From NCBI GenBank assembly GCA_028287665.1, contig JAQBPF010000368.1, positions 1 to 8,655 on the forward strand: 8,655 nt of DNA. The letters are read 5' to 3'. The notes below the pieces were generated by a model. That model was not told where the DNA came from. It worked only from the letters and a program-made list of their open reading frames with translations, and made no database searches. Origin of the DNA: Deinococcus sp. (lineage in GTDB: Bacteria; Deinococcota; Deinococci; Deinococcales; Deinococcaceae). Positions 1 to 5,868 of this stretch are shown here, piece by piece. Position 1 is the stretch's first letter, and every line of letters begins with the position of its first letter. Both the position numbers and the translations under genes were made by a program.

Positions 1-21
1 AAAAAATCCGCCTTCTGGCGG
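1..21 (-). terminator. Hairpin plus T-tract on the minus strand (terminator or attenuator)
   Basis: CCGCC (8-12), loop TTCT, GGCGG (17-21) form a perfect 5-bp stem. Read on the minus strand it is followed by A and six T, the form of an intrinsic terminator. It lies only about 20 bases downstream of the likely start site of the minus-strand promoter at 47-75, so it may act as a leader attenuator for a gene beyond the left edge. Alternatively, the AAGGCGG in its 3' arm could serve as a Shine-Dalgarno for that gene. The window is too short on this side to decide. Confidence 0.5.
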
Positions 22-46
22 CTGTTAGTTTAACTTGATTAAATAA

Positions 47-75
47 AGTATAGCGCGGTATGCAGCCAGAGTCAA
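47..75 (-). promoter_or_regulatory. Sigma-70-type promoter reading leftward
   Basis: On the minus strand TTGACT (75-70) is followed by a 17-base spacer and TATACT (52-47), each hexamer one base from consensus at optimal spacing. Transcription would start near position 40 and run out of the left edge. It is the best-matching promoter in the window. The IS1 copy sits just upstream of its -35 box, so the element landed in what was a divergent intergenic region shared with the HD-domain gene. Confidence 0.65.
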
Positions 76-82
76 CCTATGC

Positions 83-90
83 AGGCGGGT
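83..90. repeat. Target site duplication, left copy
   Basis: AGGCGGGT directly abuts the left inverted repeat of the IS1-family element and is repeated exactly at 863-870 abutting the right one. Eight to nine bases is the usual duplication of IS1-family transposition, and exact identity argues for fairly recent insertion. Confidence 0.85.
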
Positions 91-112
91 GGTCGTGGCT
101 TCTTAGGAATGA
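91..112 (+). repeat. Left terminal inverted repeat of the IS1-family element
   Basis: GGTCGTGGCTTC (91-102) is the exact reverse complement of 851-862. Extending inward to 112, about 18 of 22 bases match the opposite end. It begins with GGT, as IS1 ends commonly do. Confidence 0.8.
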
Positions 113-438
113 TTGCCGTTCAATGGAGCATGAACGGTCTGACATGTCCAGCGTGTGAGGGCGTCTATATCGTCAAAAACGGTCACGCCCATACTGGCAA
201 ACAGCGGTATCTGTGCCGCGTGTGCCGACATCAGTTCACCCTGAACCATACCCGAACGCCGGTTTCGCCTGAAACCGTGACCCTGGTTGACCGTTTGCTG
301 TCCGAACGGCTGTCTCACCGGGGCAGTTGCCGCGTTGTCGGGGTGAGCCGCAGTGGGTTCCGGCGACACCTTCAGATGCTGCTCAAGACCGTGCCACACA
401 CCATTGAGCTTGAAACTTCTCACACAAAAAAAGCGTGA
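109..438 (+). CDS. insA: IS1-family InsA-like protein (transposition regulator, zinc ribbon)
   Basis: InsA of IS1 binds the element ends and represses transposition; fused to InsB by -1 frameshifting it forms the transposase. The 109-residue product has a four-cysteine zinc ribbon (C13, C16, C36, C39; GKQRYLCRVC between the pairs), then a helix-turn-helix-like stretch at about residues 54-92 (SCRVVGVSRSGFRRHL). The order and the GxQRYLC core match E. coli InsA, which is somewhat shorter at 91 residues. I chose ATG 109 because the next upstream in-frame ATG (79) lies outside the element; AGGA abuts it. ATG 130 would give a start nearer the zinc ribbon, as in IS1, and is a real alternative. The frame ends in AAA AAA GCG TGA, with the likely slippage site just before the stop. 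It appears intact. Confidence 0.75.
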   Translation: MIAVQWSMNGLTCPACEGVYIVKNGHAHTGKQRYLCRVCRHQFTLNHTRTPVSPETVTLVDRLLSERLSHRGSCRVVGVSRSGFRRHLQMLLKTVPHTIELETSHTKKA

Positions 439-473
439 ACACTCCAGGATCAGCCCCGCTGATCCTGGAGTGT
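426..473 (+). promoter_or_regulatory. Programmed -1 frameshift signal between insA and insB
   Basis: Seven A (426-432) lie in the insA phase as A AAA AAA. A 6-base spacer holding the insA stop codon follows, then a perfect 16-bp stem: ACACTCCAGGATCAGC (439-454), loop CCC, and its exact complement (458-473). Slippery heptamer, short spacer and stable stem is the textbook arrangement for -1 ribosomal frameshifting. IS1 is known to make its InsAB' transposase by -1 slippage on an A-rich run. Slipping here leads directly into the insB frame, reading SVNTPGSAPLILECDE before a stop codon at 480. Confidence 0.75.
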
Positions 474-852
474 GACGAGTGATGCACCTGTGTAACACAG
501 CAAACAAACACCAAGTGGATTTGGCTGGCCATGAACCGCGCTCCCCGAATGGGTCGTCGGCTGCTTCATTGGAAACCGAGATGCCGCTGGAGCCTTTGGG
601 AGGTGGCAGAGCTTGCCCACCCCTGACCTCGATGCCGTGTGTCATACCGACGGCATGAGTGCCTATACAGGCGTTATTTTTGGTGCGCTGCACGTCATCG
701 GCGGAACACAACATATCGAACGCTTCAACGCCACGTTGCGGCTCCGGGTCGCTCATTTGGTCCGCAAGAGCCTGTCCTTTAGCCGCAAACCAGAGCATCT
801 TGAACTCCTGATCTGGATGGTCATTCACCGCGACAATGCGTCATTACGTTGA
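432..852 (+). pseudogene. insB: IS1-family transposase InsB, broken by a stop and a frameshift
   Basis: This is the catalytic part of the IS1 transposase (DDE type), which cuts and joins the element ends. The three parts of the active site can be traced: D of LECDE (near 474), D of CHTDG (near 652) and E of HIERFN (near 719). The tail RVAHLVRKSLSFSRKPEH is nearly that of E. coli InsB. Two lesions break it. TGA at 480-482 falls just after LECDE, where a sense codon is expected. After TNTKWIWLAMNRAP (to about 545) homology resumes one frame over as EWVVGCFIGNRDAAGAF from 547, consistent with a one-base insertion near 546-550. The last codon before TGA 850 overlaps the right inverted repeat, so the 3' end is complete. 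Two independent lesions make a single sequencing error an unlikely explanation. Confidence 0.85.
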
Positions 853-862
853 AGCCACGACC
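841..862 (-). repeat. Right terminal inverted repeat of the IS1-family element
   Basis: GAAGCCACGACC (851-862) is the exact reverse complement of the left end. The match continues imperfectly to 841 and overlaps the insB stop codon, as is usual in compact IS1 elements. Confidence 0.8.
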
Positions 863-870
863 AGGCGGGT
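863..870. repeat. Target site duplication, right copy
   Basis: AGGCGGGT, identical to 83-90, immediately outside the right inverted repeat. Confidence 0.85.
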
Positions 871-887
871 GCTCTGGGTCACTGCGC

Positions 888-915
888 TTTGGTGTCTGGC
901 CCTGCCCGCTAAAAT
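888..915 (+). promoter_or_regulatory. Likely promoter of the HD-domain gene, leaderless type
   Basis: TAAAAT (910-915) lies five bases before the ATG at 921, with TTTGGT (888-893) 16 bases further upstream as a fair -35. No Shine-Dalgarno is visible before the ATG. A TANNNT hexamer this close to the start is the arrangement known for leaderless genes in Deinococcus. The promoter lies wholly downstream of the IS, so the insertion should not remove it. Confidence 0.5.
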
Positions 916-920
916 GAACC

Positions 921-1475
921 ATGAACCGCGAGCAAGCCTACGCCCTGATGCTGGAACACACGCCCTCCGAGTCGCTGCGGCGGCACATGCTGAACGTCGA
1001 GGCGGCCATGCGCTGGTATGCGCGGCACTGGAACGAAGACGAAGACCTGTACGCCGTAACGGGTCTGCTGCACGACTTTGACTATGAACTGCGTCCAGAG
1101 ACCCATCCCCAGTGGGGCGTGGAGTACCTCAGAACCAACACCGATACCCAGGAAGCCGTCTTGGACGCGATCATGGGACACGCGACCTATACCGACACAC
1201 CGCGCACCTCGCTGCTGTCGCGCACGTTGTTTGCCGTAGACGAATTGACCGGATTGGTGCAGGCCGCCGCCCTGGTTCGCCCGGACCGTGATGTATGCGG
1301 CGTGGAACTGTCCAGTCTCAAAAAGCGCTTCAAGAACCGTGCCTTTGCGGGCGGCGTCAACCGGGATGAGGTGGTGCAGGGGGCGCAGGAATTGGGCGTA
1401 GACCTTGATCAGCACATGCAGAACGTCCTGACGGCCATGCAGGAGGTTGCCCAGGCCGAGGCCACCGCCGATTGA
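921..1475 (+). CDS. HD-domain hydrolase (predicted metal-dependent phosphohydrolase)
   Basis: This 184-residue soluble protein fits the HD superfamily, metal-binding enzymes that usually hydrolyse phosphate esters or nucleotides. The metal ligands are visible in order: H22 in LRRHMLNVE, H51-D52 in GLLHDFDYE, H87 in IMGHA and D107 in FAVDEL. The spacing and the pattern LLHDxDYE resemble small stand-alone HDIG proteins. There is no signal peptide, membrane segment or second domain; the last 15 residues are Ala/Glu-rich and probably disordered. The true substrate cannot be told from sequence. The start is set by the -10 hexamer just upstream and by the absence of a better Met. It appears to be transcribed alone, since a 192-base gap separates it from the next gene. 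In that gap I see no convincing terminator or promoter. Confidence 0.85.
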   Translation: MNREQAYALMLEHTPSESLRRHMLNVEAAMRWYARHWNEDEDLYAVTGLLHDFDYELRPETHPQWGVEYLRTNTDTQEAVLDAIMGHATYTDTPRTSLLSRTLFAVDELTGLVQAAALVRPDRDVCGVELSSLKKRFKNRAFAGGVNRDEVVQGAQELGVDLDQHMQNVLTAMQEVAQAEATAD

Positions 1476-1667
1476 GAGCTATTGAGAATTGCCTGATGGG
1501 TCAATGATTTTACCTTCAGATTCACCAAACGCCACTTAAAGGCGGGCTTGGGGAACATCTCAGCGTATCTTTTGCAAGACAGGGCACACTCTGGTCATTC
1601 CTCACGCCACACGGCGGAGAACATTCCCACTGCCCTGCCCCTGGCGAGGCTGACCTAGGAGAACCCC

Positions 1668-2072
1668 ATGAACAAAACCCTGTTAACGCTCGCCCTGCTG
1701 TTTGCCGCCCCCACCGCCCTGGCCACCGCTCCTTCCTCTGCCTACGTGCAGGTGCAGGACACCAGCACCGATAGCACCGACGGAACTGCCGAGCAGGCTG
1801 GCGAAGCTGTAGACAACGCCGCTGCTGCCACTGGCGACGCCGTAGAGGACGCTGCTGCGGCCACTGGCGAAGCTGTAGAAGATGCAGGTACAAACCTCAC
1901 AGGGGCTGACGAAGCTGTGGACCCCAACGGCGACGGCGTCGTAGATGCCAACAACAACGGCACCGCCGATACCCGCGAGTTCCCCTGGGGCCTGCTGGGC
2001 CTGCTGGGCCTGTTCGGTCTGCTGGGCCGTAACCGCCCCGCTACCGTGACCACCACCACTGACCGCCGCTAA
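1668..2072 (+). CDS. Small secreted Ala/Asp-rich protein with calcium-loop motif and WGxxG-type C-terminus
   Basis: The 134-residue product opens with a signal peptide (MNKTLLTLALLFAAPTALA, likely cut after A19). Residues 45-73 are just over two and a half copies of an 11-residue unit, (T)G-E/D-A-V-E/D-D/N-A-A-A-A, predicted to form an acidic amphipathic helix. Residues 85-101 hold two overlapping DxNx(D/N)GxxD patterns sharing D93, like EF-hand or thrombospondin type-3 calcium loops. PWGLLGLLGLFGLLGRNR (106-123) follows: W plus regularly spaced glycines, a short hydrophobic run, then arginines, like the WGxxGxxG C-terminal segments of small exported bacterial proteins. That suggests membrane retention or sorting after export. 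AGGAG (1657-1661) six bases before the ATG supports the start. It is monocistronic, with a strong terminator following. Function is unknown; calcium binding and an envelope role are inferences. Confidence 0.8.
   Translation: MNKTLLTLALLFAAPTALATAPSSAYVQVQDTSTDSTDGTAEQAGEAVDNAAAATGDAVEDAAAATGEAVEDAGTNLTGADEAVDPNGDGVVDANNNGTADTREFPWGLLGLLGLFGLLGRNRPATVTTTTDRR
1800..1886 (+). repeat. Tandem 33-bp coding repeat (11-residue units)
   Basis: Units at 1800-1832, 1833-1865 and a partial 1866-1886 encode GEAVDNAAAAT, GDAVEDAAAAT and GEAVEDA. The DNA copies differ mainly at third positions, so the protein pattern is kept by selection or the duplication is not very recent. Confidence 0.8.
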
Positions 2073-2099
2073 CCTCCAGAACACGCCCCCAAAAGCGTT

Positions 2100-2130
2100 C
2101 CCCCAGCTGTCTTGGCTGGGGGATTTTTTT
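2100..2130 (+). terminator. Rho-independent terminator of the small secreted protein gene
   Basis: CCCCCAGC (2100-2107) pairs perfectly with GCTGGGGG (2115-2122) across a 7-base loop and is followed by A and seven T (2124-2130). It starts 27 bases after the stop codon. On the minus strand the same hairpin is followed by a short TTTT only after five other bases, so it might also slow transcripts arriving from the converging signalling operon, but less well. Confidence 0.9.
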
Positions 2131-2159
2131 GGTGTAAATCGGGCGACATATGAACTTGG

Positions 2160-2612
2160 CTATGCACGCGGCGGAAACCGGACGAAGGTCATCCAGAAAT
2201 CCTCAAAAGCCCGAATGGCCGTCAGAAAGTTGTCGAACCCCACAGGCTTGATCACGTAACCGCTGGCGTGGCGTGCATAAGAAGTTCGCACATCGTCTTC
2301 GGCCTGGCTGGTCGTGAGCATGACCACTGGAATGCTGCCCAGCAGAGGATCGGCCTTGATCTCGGTCAGCACCTCCAGACCGTTTTTGCGCGGCATGTTG
2401 ATGTCCAGCAAGATGACATCGGGGCGCGGAGCATTGGCGTGAATTCCCTCGCGGCGCAAAAAATTCAGGGCATCCACGCCGTCCCGTGCCACATGCAGGC
2501 GGTTGGGCACGCGGGCATCGGCAAAGGCTTCCTGGGTCAGAAGGATATCGGGTTCGCTGTCTTCGACAAGCAAAATTTCAATGGTGGAATTTATATTCAC
2601 AGGGCGACTCAC
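2160..2612 (-). CDS. Single-domain response regulator, Rcp1/CheY-like
   Basis: The 150-residue protein is a stand-alone receiver domain that would accept phosphate from the kinase encoded just upstream and act by protein contact, since it has no DNA-binding domain. The phosphorylation site is complete: acidic pair E17-D18, acceptor D70 in VILLDINMP, T100 in VVMLTTS and K122 in VIKP, with spacings equal to those of CheY. The C-terminus FEDFWMTFVRFP and the long loop before D70 match the Rcp1 class that pairs with phytochrome-type and multi-PAS kinases. The start is GTG, overlapping the kinase stop as GTGA, with no Shine-Dalgarno, so translation probably depends on re-initiation after the kinase. 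It is the last gene of the operon. The output partner is unknown. Confidence 0.9.
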   Translation of the reverse strand: MSRPVNINSTIEILLVEDSEPDILLTQEAFADARVPNRLHVARDGVDALNFLRREGIHANAPRPDVILLDINMPRKNGLEVLTEIKADPLLGSIPVVMLTTSQAEDDVRTSYARHASGYVIKPVGFDNFLTAIRAFEDFWMTFVRFPPRA

Positions 2613-5011
2613 AGGGGCGATGCCGGGAGAGGAGAGGTTGGCAGGGGAAGGGTGAGCGTCAGGATACTGCCGAATTGGTCAGGAGGGGGTAAGGTGACCC
2701 CCAGTGTGCCCCCGTGGTGCTCCACGATCTTGCGGCAGATGGCCAATCCCATTCCGGTGCCGGGGTAAGCCTCGCGGCGGTGCAGCCGTTGAAAAATAGC
2801 GAAAATTCGTTCGTGGTATTCAACCGGAATGCCGATTCCGTTGTCTGAGACATCAATGGCCATTATGGCTCCTTCTGTGCGTGCTGTGACCCGAACCTGC
2901 GGCGCAACGCCCTCCCGGTGAAATTTCAGACCGTTGCCGATCAGATTGGTAAACAGCTGAACCAGCAAAGAAGAATGCCCCAGCACTACACCGGGCGCGT
3001 CCCAGGTCAGCTGACCGCCAGTGGCCGCCATCGCTGCCTGCACGTTCTGGGCCGCTTCCTGCAATACGGCGTTCAGAGAAACGGCACGCGGTTGGGCATC
3101 GGTGCGCCCAATTCGGGCAAAGCTCAGCAGGTCGCGGATCAGGCTCTGCATCCGGGCCACGGCCTCCTGCATAAAGCTGAGGTACTGGTCGGCACGCGGG
3201 TCGAGTTGGCCCTGATAGCGGCGGCTCAGCAGGTCGGCGTAGCTGCCCACCGTTCTGAGCGGCTCCTGAAGATCGTGGCTGGCCACATAGGCAAACTGCT
3301 CCAGTTCGCGGTTGCTGCGTTCCAGATCTTCTATGGCGTCTTCCAGGGCGGTGCGGGCCAGTTGCCGTTCGGTGATGTCCTGAAACATCAGCACGGATCC
3401 GGTGACAGTCCCGGCGTCGTCCAGCGTGGGCGTCACGATATAGGCCACGGGCACGGCCTGTCCCTGCGCGTGCCAGAACACATCGGCCTCGACTCGCCGG
3501 GTCTGGCCATCCTGAATGGTGTGCAGAATGGGAGAATCGGCGGGATCGTGCAGGGTGCCGTCGGCATGGTGGTGGTGAAGCAGGGCGTGCAGGTCCGTAC
3601 CGATCAGGCGTTCCCGGCCATAGCCCAGGATGCGGGCTGCCGCCGGGTTGGCAAAAGTATTGCGTCCGCTGGCATCCAACCCCAGAATGCCCTCGCCCGC
3701 CGCACCCAACAGCAGCGTGGCAAAGCGCGTGATCTGGGCCAGTTGGTCGGTGCGCTCCTGCACGCGGGCTTCCAGTGTGGCGTTCAATTCCCTCAACTCT
3801 GCTTCGGCGGCCCGCACCTCACTGATGTCTGAACTGGTGCCGACCCATTCGCGCACAGTGCCGTCCTGGTTTTTGACTGGAATGGCGCGGGCCTGCATGG
3901 GCACGTACACGCCGTCGGCTCGGCGCACGCGGTACTCGTTTTCATACAGGCCTTGCCGCGTCAGCGCCTCGCCCCAGACCGCTGACGAAGGGGCAATGTC
4001 GTCGGGGTGCAGGGCATTCATCCAACCTGTTCCGGCCAGTTCCGCGTCGGTCTGTCCGGTAAAGGCGGTCCAGTCGGGCTGGGGCGGGTGCAACATGCCG
4101 TCCGGGGCCGACACCCACACGATCTGCGAGGTGGCTTCGACCAGCGACCTGAAGCGGGCCTCGGTGCCCTGTAACTGTCCCCGTGTGCGCTGGGCGGCGG
4201 TGGCGTCACTGAACACGGTCAGCACGCCTCCCTCCGGCAGCCACGGCACGGGGGCCTGAGGCAGGGCTGTCACGCTCAGCCAGCGCCATTCCTCCGAGGC
4301 CCGCCGGGACGTTGGAGGTGTGAATACGCCCATCGGCACATCGCGCACCGGCTCTCCGGTCTGAAGGGTCACGGCGCTGGGGTGGGTGTGGCCCGGAAAA
4401 GACGAACCGTCCGGGTGCACGGCCTTCCAGCGCGGGTCCAGAGAGTCCCGGCCTGTGAGCTGATCCAGGGTCAGGCCCAGAATGTGTTGCGCCGCCGCGT
4501 TGGCCTGCAAGATCCGGCCTTCCTGATCCTGTACGGTCAGCCCCAGATGCAGGGTGTTCAACAGTTCCAACGTCTGGCCGAGCGGGTCGGGCGGGGCAGT
4601 GTGGAGGTGCAGCAGCACGCTGCCGGCCACGTCTGAGGCGGCAGGGGAAAGCGTGCCCGTCAAGGCCTGACCCCTGATGGTCAGCGGCAGGGTAAAAGTT
4701 TCGCCTGCCTGTGCGCGGGGCAGGGCCTGGGCCAGGGCTGTGGCGGCCGCGTCACCAAACAGGGCAGGCCAGTCTGAATCCGGCCAGGTGGAATGGTGGA
4801 GGTGCGGGCCAAAGAAGGCCTCAGCCGCCGCGTTTGGCAGCACACCATTCGGATACAGCAGCAGGACCGGGTCGGGCAGGGCGGCCAGCAAAGCTCCAGC
4901 CCCCACGGCGGCCCAGTGCGCGGCACACTGTTCAGCGGCCAATTCATCAGAAACAGGGTGCTCAGGGGGCAGATGAAGTGGGTTCATTGCCTCGCCGCTG
5001 TCTGGTGTCAT
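2609..5011 (-). CDS. Soluble multi-PAS sensor histidine kinase
   Basis: This 800-residue kinase senses through PAS domains and autophosphorylates on a histidine. From the N-terminus: a degenerate PAS (about 38-138), PAS (about 147-270), PAS with PAC (about 284-400, ending REWVGTSSDISE), a coiled coil (about 400-428), PAS (about 430-550), a second coil (about 550-572), HisKA (about 572-640) and the ATPase domain (about 675-790). H579 in FAYVASHDLQEPLR is the phospho-acceptor; the ATP site shows N689/N693 (NLIGNGLKF), DNGIGI (723-728) and GTGMGL (751-756). There are no membrane segments, so the signal is cytosolic; no cofactor ligand is evident. The tail PLPTSPLPASPL is low-complexity. ATG 5011 has GAGGG seven bases upstream; M9 is less likely. 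The gap to the upstream regulator gene is 24 bases. HisKA of this type often works with Rcp1-like receivers, here the next gene. Confidence 0.92.
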   Translation of the reverse strand: MTPDSGEAMNPLHLPPEHPVSDELAAEQCAAHWAAVGAGALLAALPDPVLLLYPNGVLPNAAAEAFFGPHLHHSTWPDSDWPALFGDAAATALAQALPRAQAGETFTLPLTIRGQALTGTLSPAASDVAGSVLLHLHTAPPDPLGQTLELLNTLHLGLTVQDQEGRILQANAAAQHILGLTLDQLTGRDSLDPRWKAVHPDGSSFPGHTHPSAVTLQTGEPVRDVPMGVFTPPTSRRASEEWRWLSVTALPQAPVPWLPEGGVLTVFSDATAAQRTRGQLQGTEARFRSLVEATSQIVWVSAPDGMLHPPQPDWTAFTGQTDAELAGTGWMNALHPDDIAPSSAVWGEALTRQGLYENEYRVRRADGVYVPMQARAIPVKNQDGTVREWVGTSSDISEVRAAEAELRELNATLEARVQERTDQLAQITRFATLLLGAAGEGILGLDASGRNTFANPAAARILGYGRERLIGTDLHALLHHHHADGTLHDPADSPILHTIQDGQTRRVEADVFWHAQGQAVPVAYIVTPTLDDAGTVTGSVLMFQDITERQLARTALEDAIEDLERSNRELEQFAYVASHDLQEPLRTVGSYADLLSRRYQGQLDPRADQYLSFMQEAVARMQSLIRDLLSFARIGRTDAQPRAVSLNAVLQEAAQNVQAAMAATGGQLTWDAPGVVLGHSSLLVQLFTNLIGNGLKFHREGVAPQVRVTARTEGAIMAIDVSDNGIGIPVEYHERIFAIFQRLHRREAYPGTGMGLAICRKIVEHHGGTLGVTLPPPDQFGSILTLTLPLPTSPLPASPL

Positions 5012-5035
5012 CTGGCCGCCCTCATAGGGTTGAAT

Positions 5036-5710
5036 TTAGCCGCGCAGAGCGTATCCGACGCCACGCACTGTTCTGAGCAGGCCGTACCCGTCAAGGTCAC
5101 GCAGCTTGGCCCGCAGGTTCGCCATATGCACGTCTACCACGTTGCTGCCTTCGGGAAGGCGGCCCTGCCAGATCTCCTGCCCAATTTCGTGGCGCGAGTA
5201 CACGCGGCCCGGCTGACGGATCAGGAGCGCCAGAATGTCGAACTCTTTGGGCGACAGGCGCAGTTCCTCGGCCTTGTAGGTCACCAGGCGTTTCTGGGGA
5301 TCGAGGGTCAGGTCGCCCATGCTCAGGCTCTCGCTGGTGCGCTGACGCAGTTGCACCTTCACGCGGGCCAGCAGTTCGTCGGGGTGGAAGGGCTTGATCA
5401 GGTAATCGTCGGCCCCCAATCCCAGCAGCCTGACCTTCTCGTCCACGGTATCGCGGGCCGTCAGCACGATAATCGGCACCGCGCTGTTTTTGCGCAGCCG
5501 CTGAACCACATCGCCGCCGTCAAAGTCAGGCAGACCGAGGTCCAGCAAGATCAGATCGGGGTGATCTTCCCGTGCGCGAATCAGGCCGTTCATGGCCGAA
5601 TCCGCGTGATCGACGGCATAGCCTGCGTCGGTCAGGTCCATTCGCAGGACATTTGCAATATCGAGGTCGTCCTCGACCACCAGAATCCGTTGTGCGCTCA
5701 CACCTGACAT
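5036..5710 (-). CDS. OmpR/PhoB-family DNA-binding response regulator
   Basis: This 224-residue transcription regulator has a receiver domain (about 7-120) with E13-D14-D15, acceptor D57 (LILLDLGLP), T84 and K106 (LIKPF), then a winged helix (about 130-222) with the family signature RLSPKEFDILALL, SRHEIGQEIW, VVDVHMANLRAKL and RTVRGVGYAL. It heads the operon and presumably receives phosphate from the downstream kinase. Two starts are possible. ATG 5710 lacks a clear Shine-Dalgarno. GTG 5701 lies exactly seven bases after TATCAT (5714-5709), the leaderless spacing also seen at clpP, and would give MSAQRILVVEDD. From memory, D. radiodurans has the regulator DrRRA (DR_2418) beside RNase J (DR_2417); the position matches, but orthology needs an alignment. 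Confidence 0.93.
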   Translation of the reverse strand: MSGVSAQRILVVEDDLDIANVLRMDLTDAGYAVDHADSAMNGLIRAREDHPDLILLDLGLPDFDGGDVVQRLRKNSAVPIIVLTARDTVDEKVRLLGLGADDYLIKPFHPDELLARVKVQLRQRTSESLSMGDLTLDPQKRLVTYKAEELRLSPKEFDILALLIRQPGRVYSRHEIGQEIWQGRLPEGSNVVDVHMANLRAKLRDLDGYGLLRTVRGVGYALRG

Positions 5711-5714
5711 GATA
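5709..5714 (-). promoter_or_regulatory. Possible -10 element for a leaderless transcript of the OmpR-type regulator
   Basis: TATCAT on the minus strand (5714-5709) differs from TATAAT at one base and stands seven bases before GTG 5701 in the regulator frame. It overlaps the annotated ATG 5710. No recognisable -35 box is present (ATGAAT at the 17-base position), so it would need an activator, possibly acting at the dyad 5721-5738. Confidence 0.4.
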
Positions 5715-5720
5715 CGACTT

Positions 5721-5738
5721 CATGAACTCACATTCATG
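5721..5738. promoter_or_regulatory. Dyad CATGAA-N6-TTCATG, possible operator
   Basis: CATGAA (5721-5726) and TTCATG (5733-5738) are perfect inverted half-sites around a six-base centre. They lie 10 bases upstream of ATG 5710 and over the position expected for the -35 of the leaderless promoter candidate. TTCATG also occurs as a direct repeat (5719-5724 and 5733-5738). OmpR-family proteins usually bind direct repeats, so the binder could be the regulator itself or another dimeric factor. Confidence 0.4.
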
Positions 5739-5839
5739 CGGAGTGTGTCTGTACAAAGAAAATGCGATGTTTGTCACACTATATGGCCCTAACAACTGCG
5801 GTAGAGCTGGTGTTGATGGGCATTGGGCAACTTTGACTT

Positions 5840-5868
5840 TTGGTCCCAAGAAGCGACCTTTTTATAAT
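5840..5868 (+). promoter_or_regulatory. Promoter reading toward RNase J
   Basis: TTGGTC (5840-5845), a 17-base spacer and a perfect TATAAT (5863-5868). The start site would be near 5875, giving an RNase J leader of roughly 240 bases. A better -35 match, TTGACT at 5833-5838, is 24 bases from the -10 and so too far. The -10 overlaps that of the minus-strand promoter. Confidence 0.6.

Larger units (their letters stand above)
91..862 (+). mobile_element. IS1-family insertion sequence, complete ends, inactivated transposase
   Basis: The element is 772 bp, close to the 768 bp of canonical IS1. Its ends are inverted repeats (91-112 against 862-841), and an identical 8-bp direct repeat flanks it. 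Inside are the two overlapping reading frames of IS1: insA, with a CPxC...CxxC zinc ribbon, and insB, whose product ends in the IS1 signature IERFNxTLRxRVAxLVRKSLSFS. The insB frame carries a premature TGA and a frameshift, so this copy should not make full transposase, although its ends look usable by a related enzyme in trans. It separates a leftward promoter (47-75) from the rightward HD-domain gene. I cannot assign a named IS. Confidence 0.9.

Noticed and set aside
79..108. N-terminal extension of InsA from ATG 79
   Set aside because: It lies across the target duplication and outside the inverted repeat, so it is host DNA; ATG 109 or 130 is the element's own start.
1482..1510. TTGAGA-17-TGATTT as a promoter for the small secreted protein
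   Set aside because: The -10 matches consensus at only two of six positions, so it was not listed.
2918..3832. Long plus-strand open frame opposite the kinase gene
   Set aside because: It is an antisense shadow of a GC-rich kinase whose motifs are complete on the minus strand; it contains no recognisable domain.
5833..5838. TTGACT as the -35 of the RNase J promoter
   Set aside because: It is 24 bases from TATAAT; TTGGTC at 5840-5845 has the right 17-base spacing.
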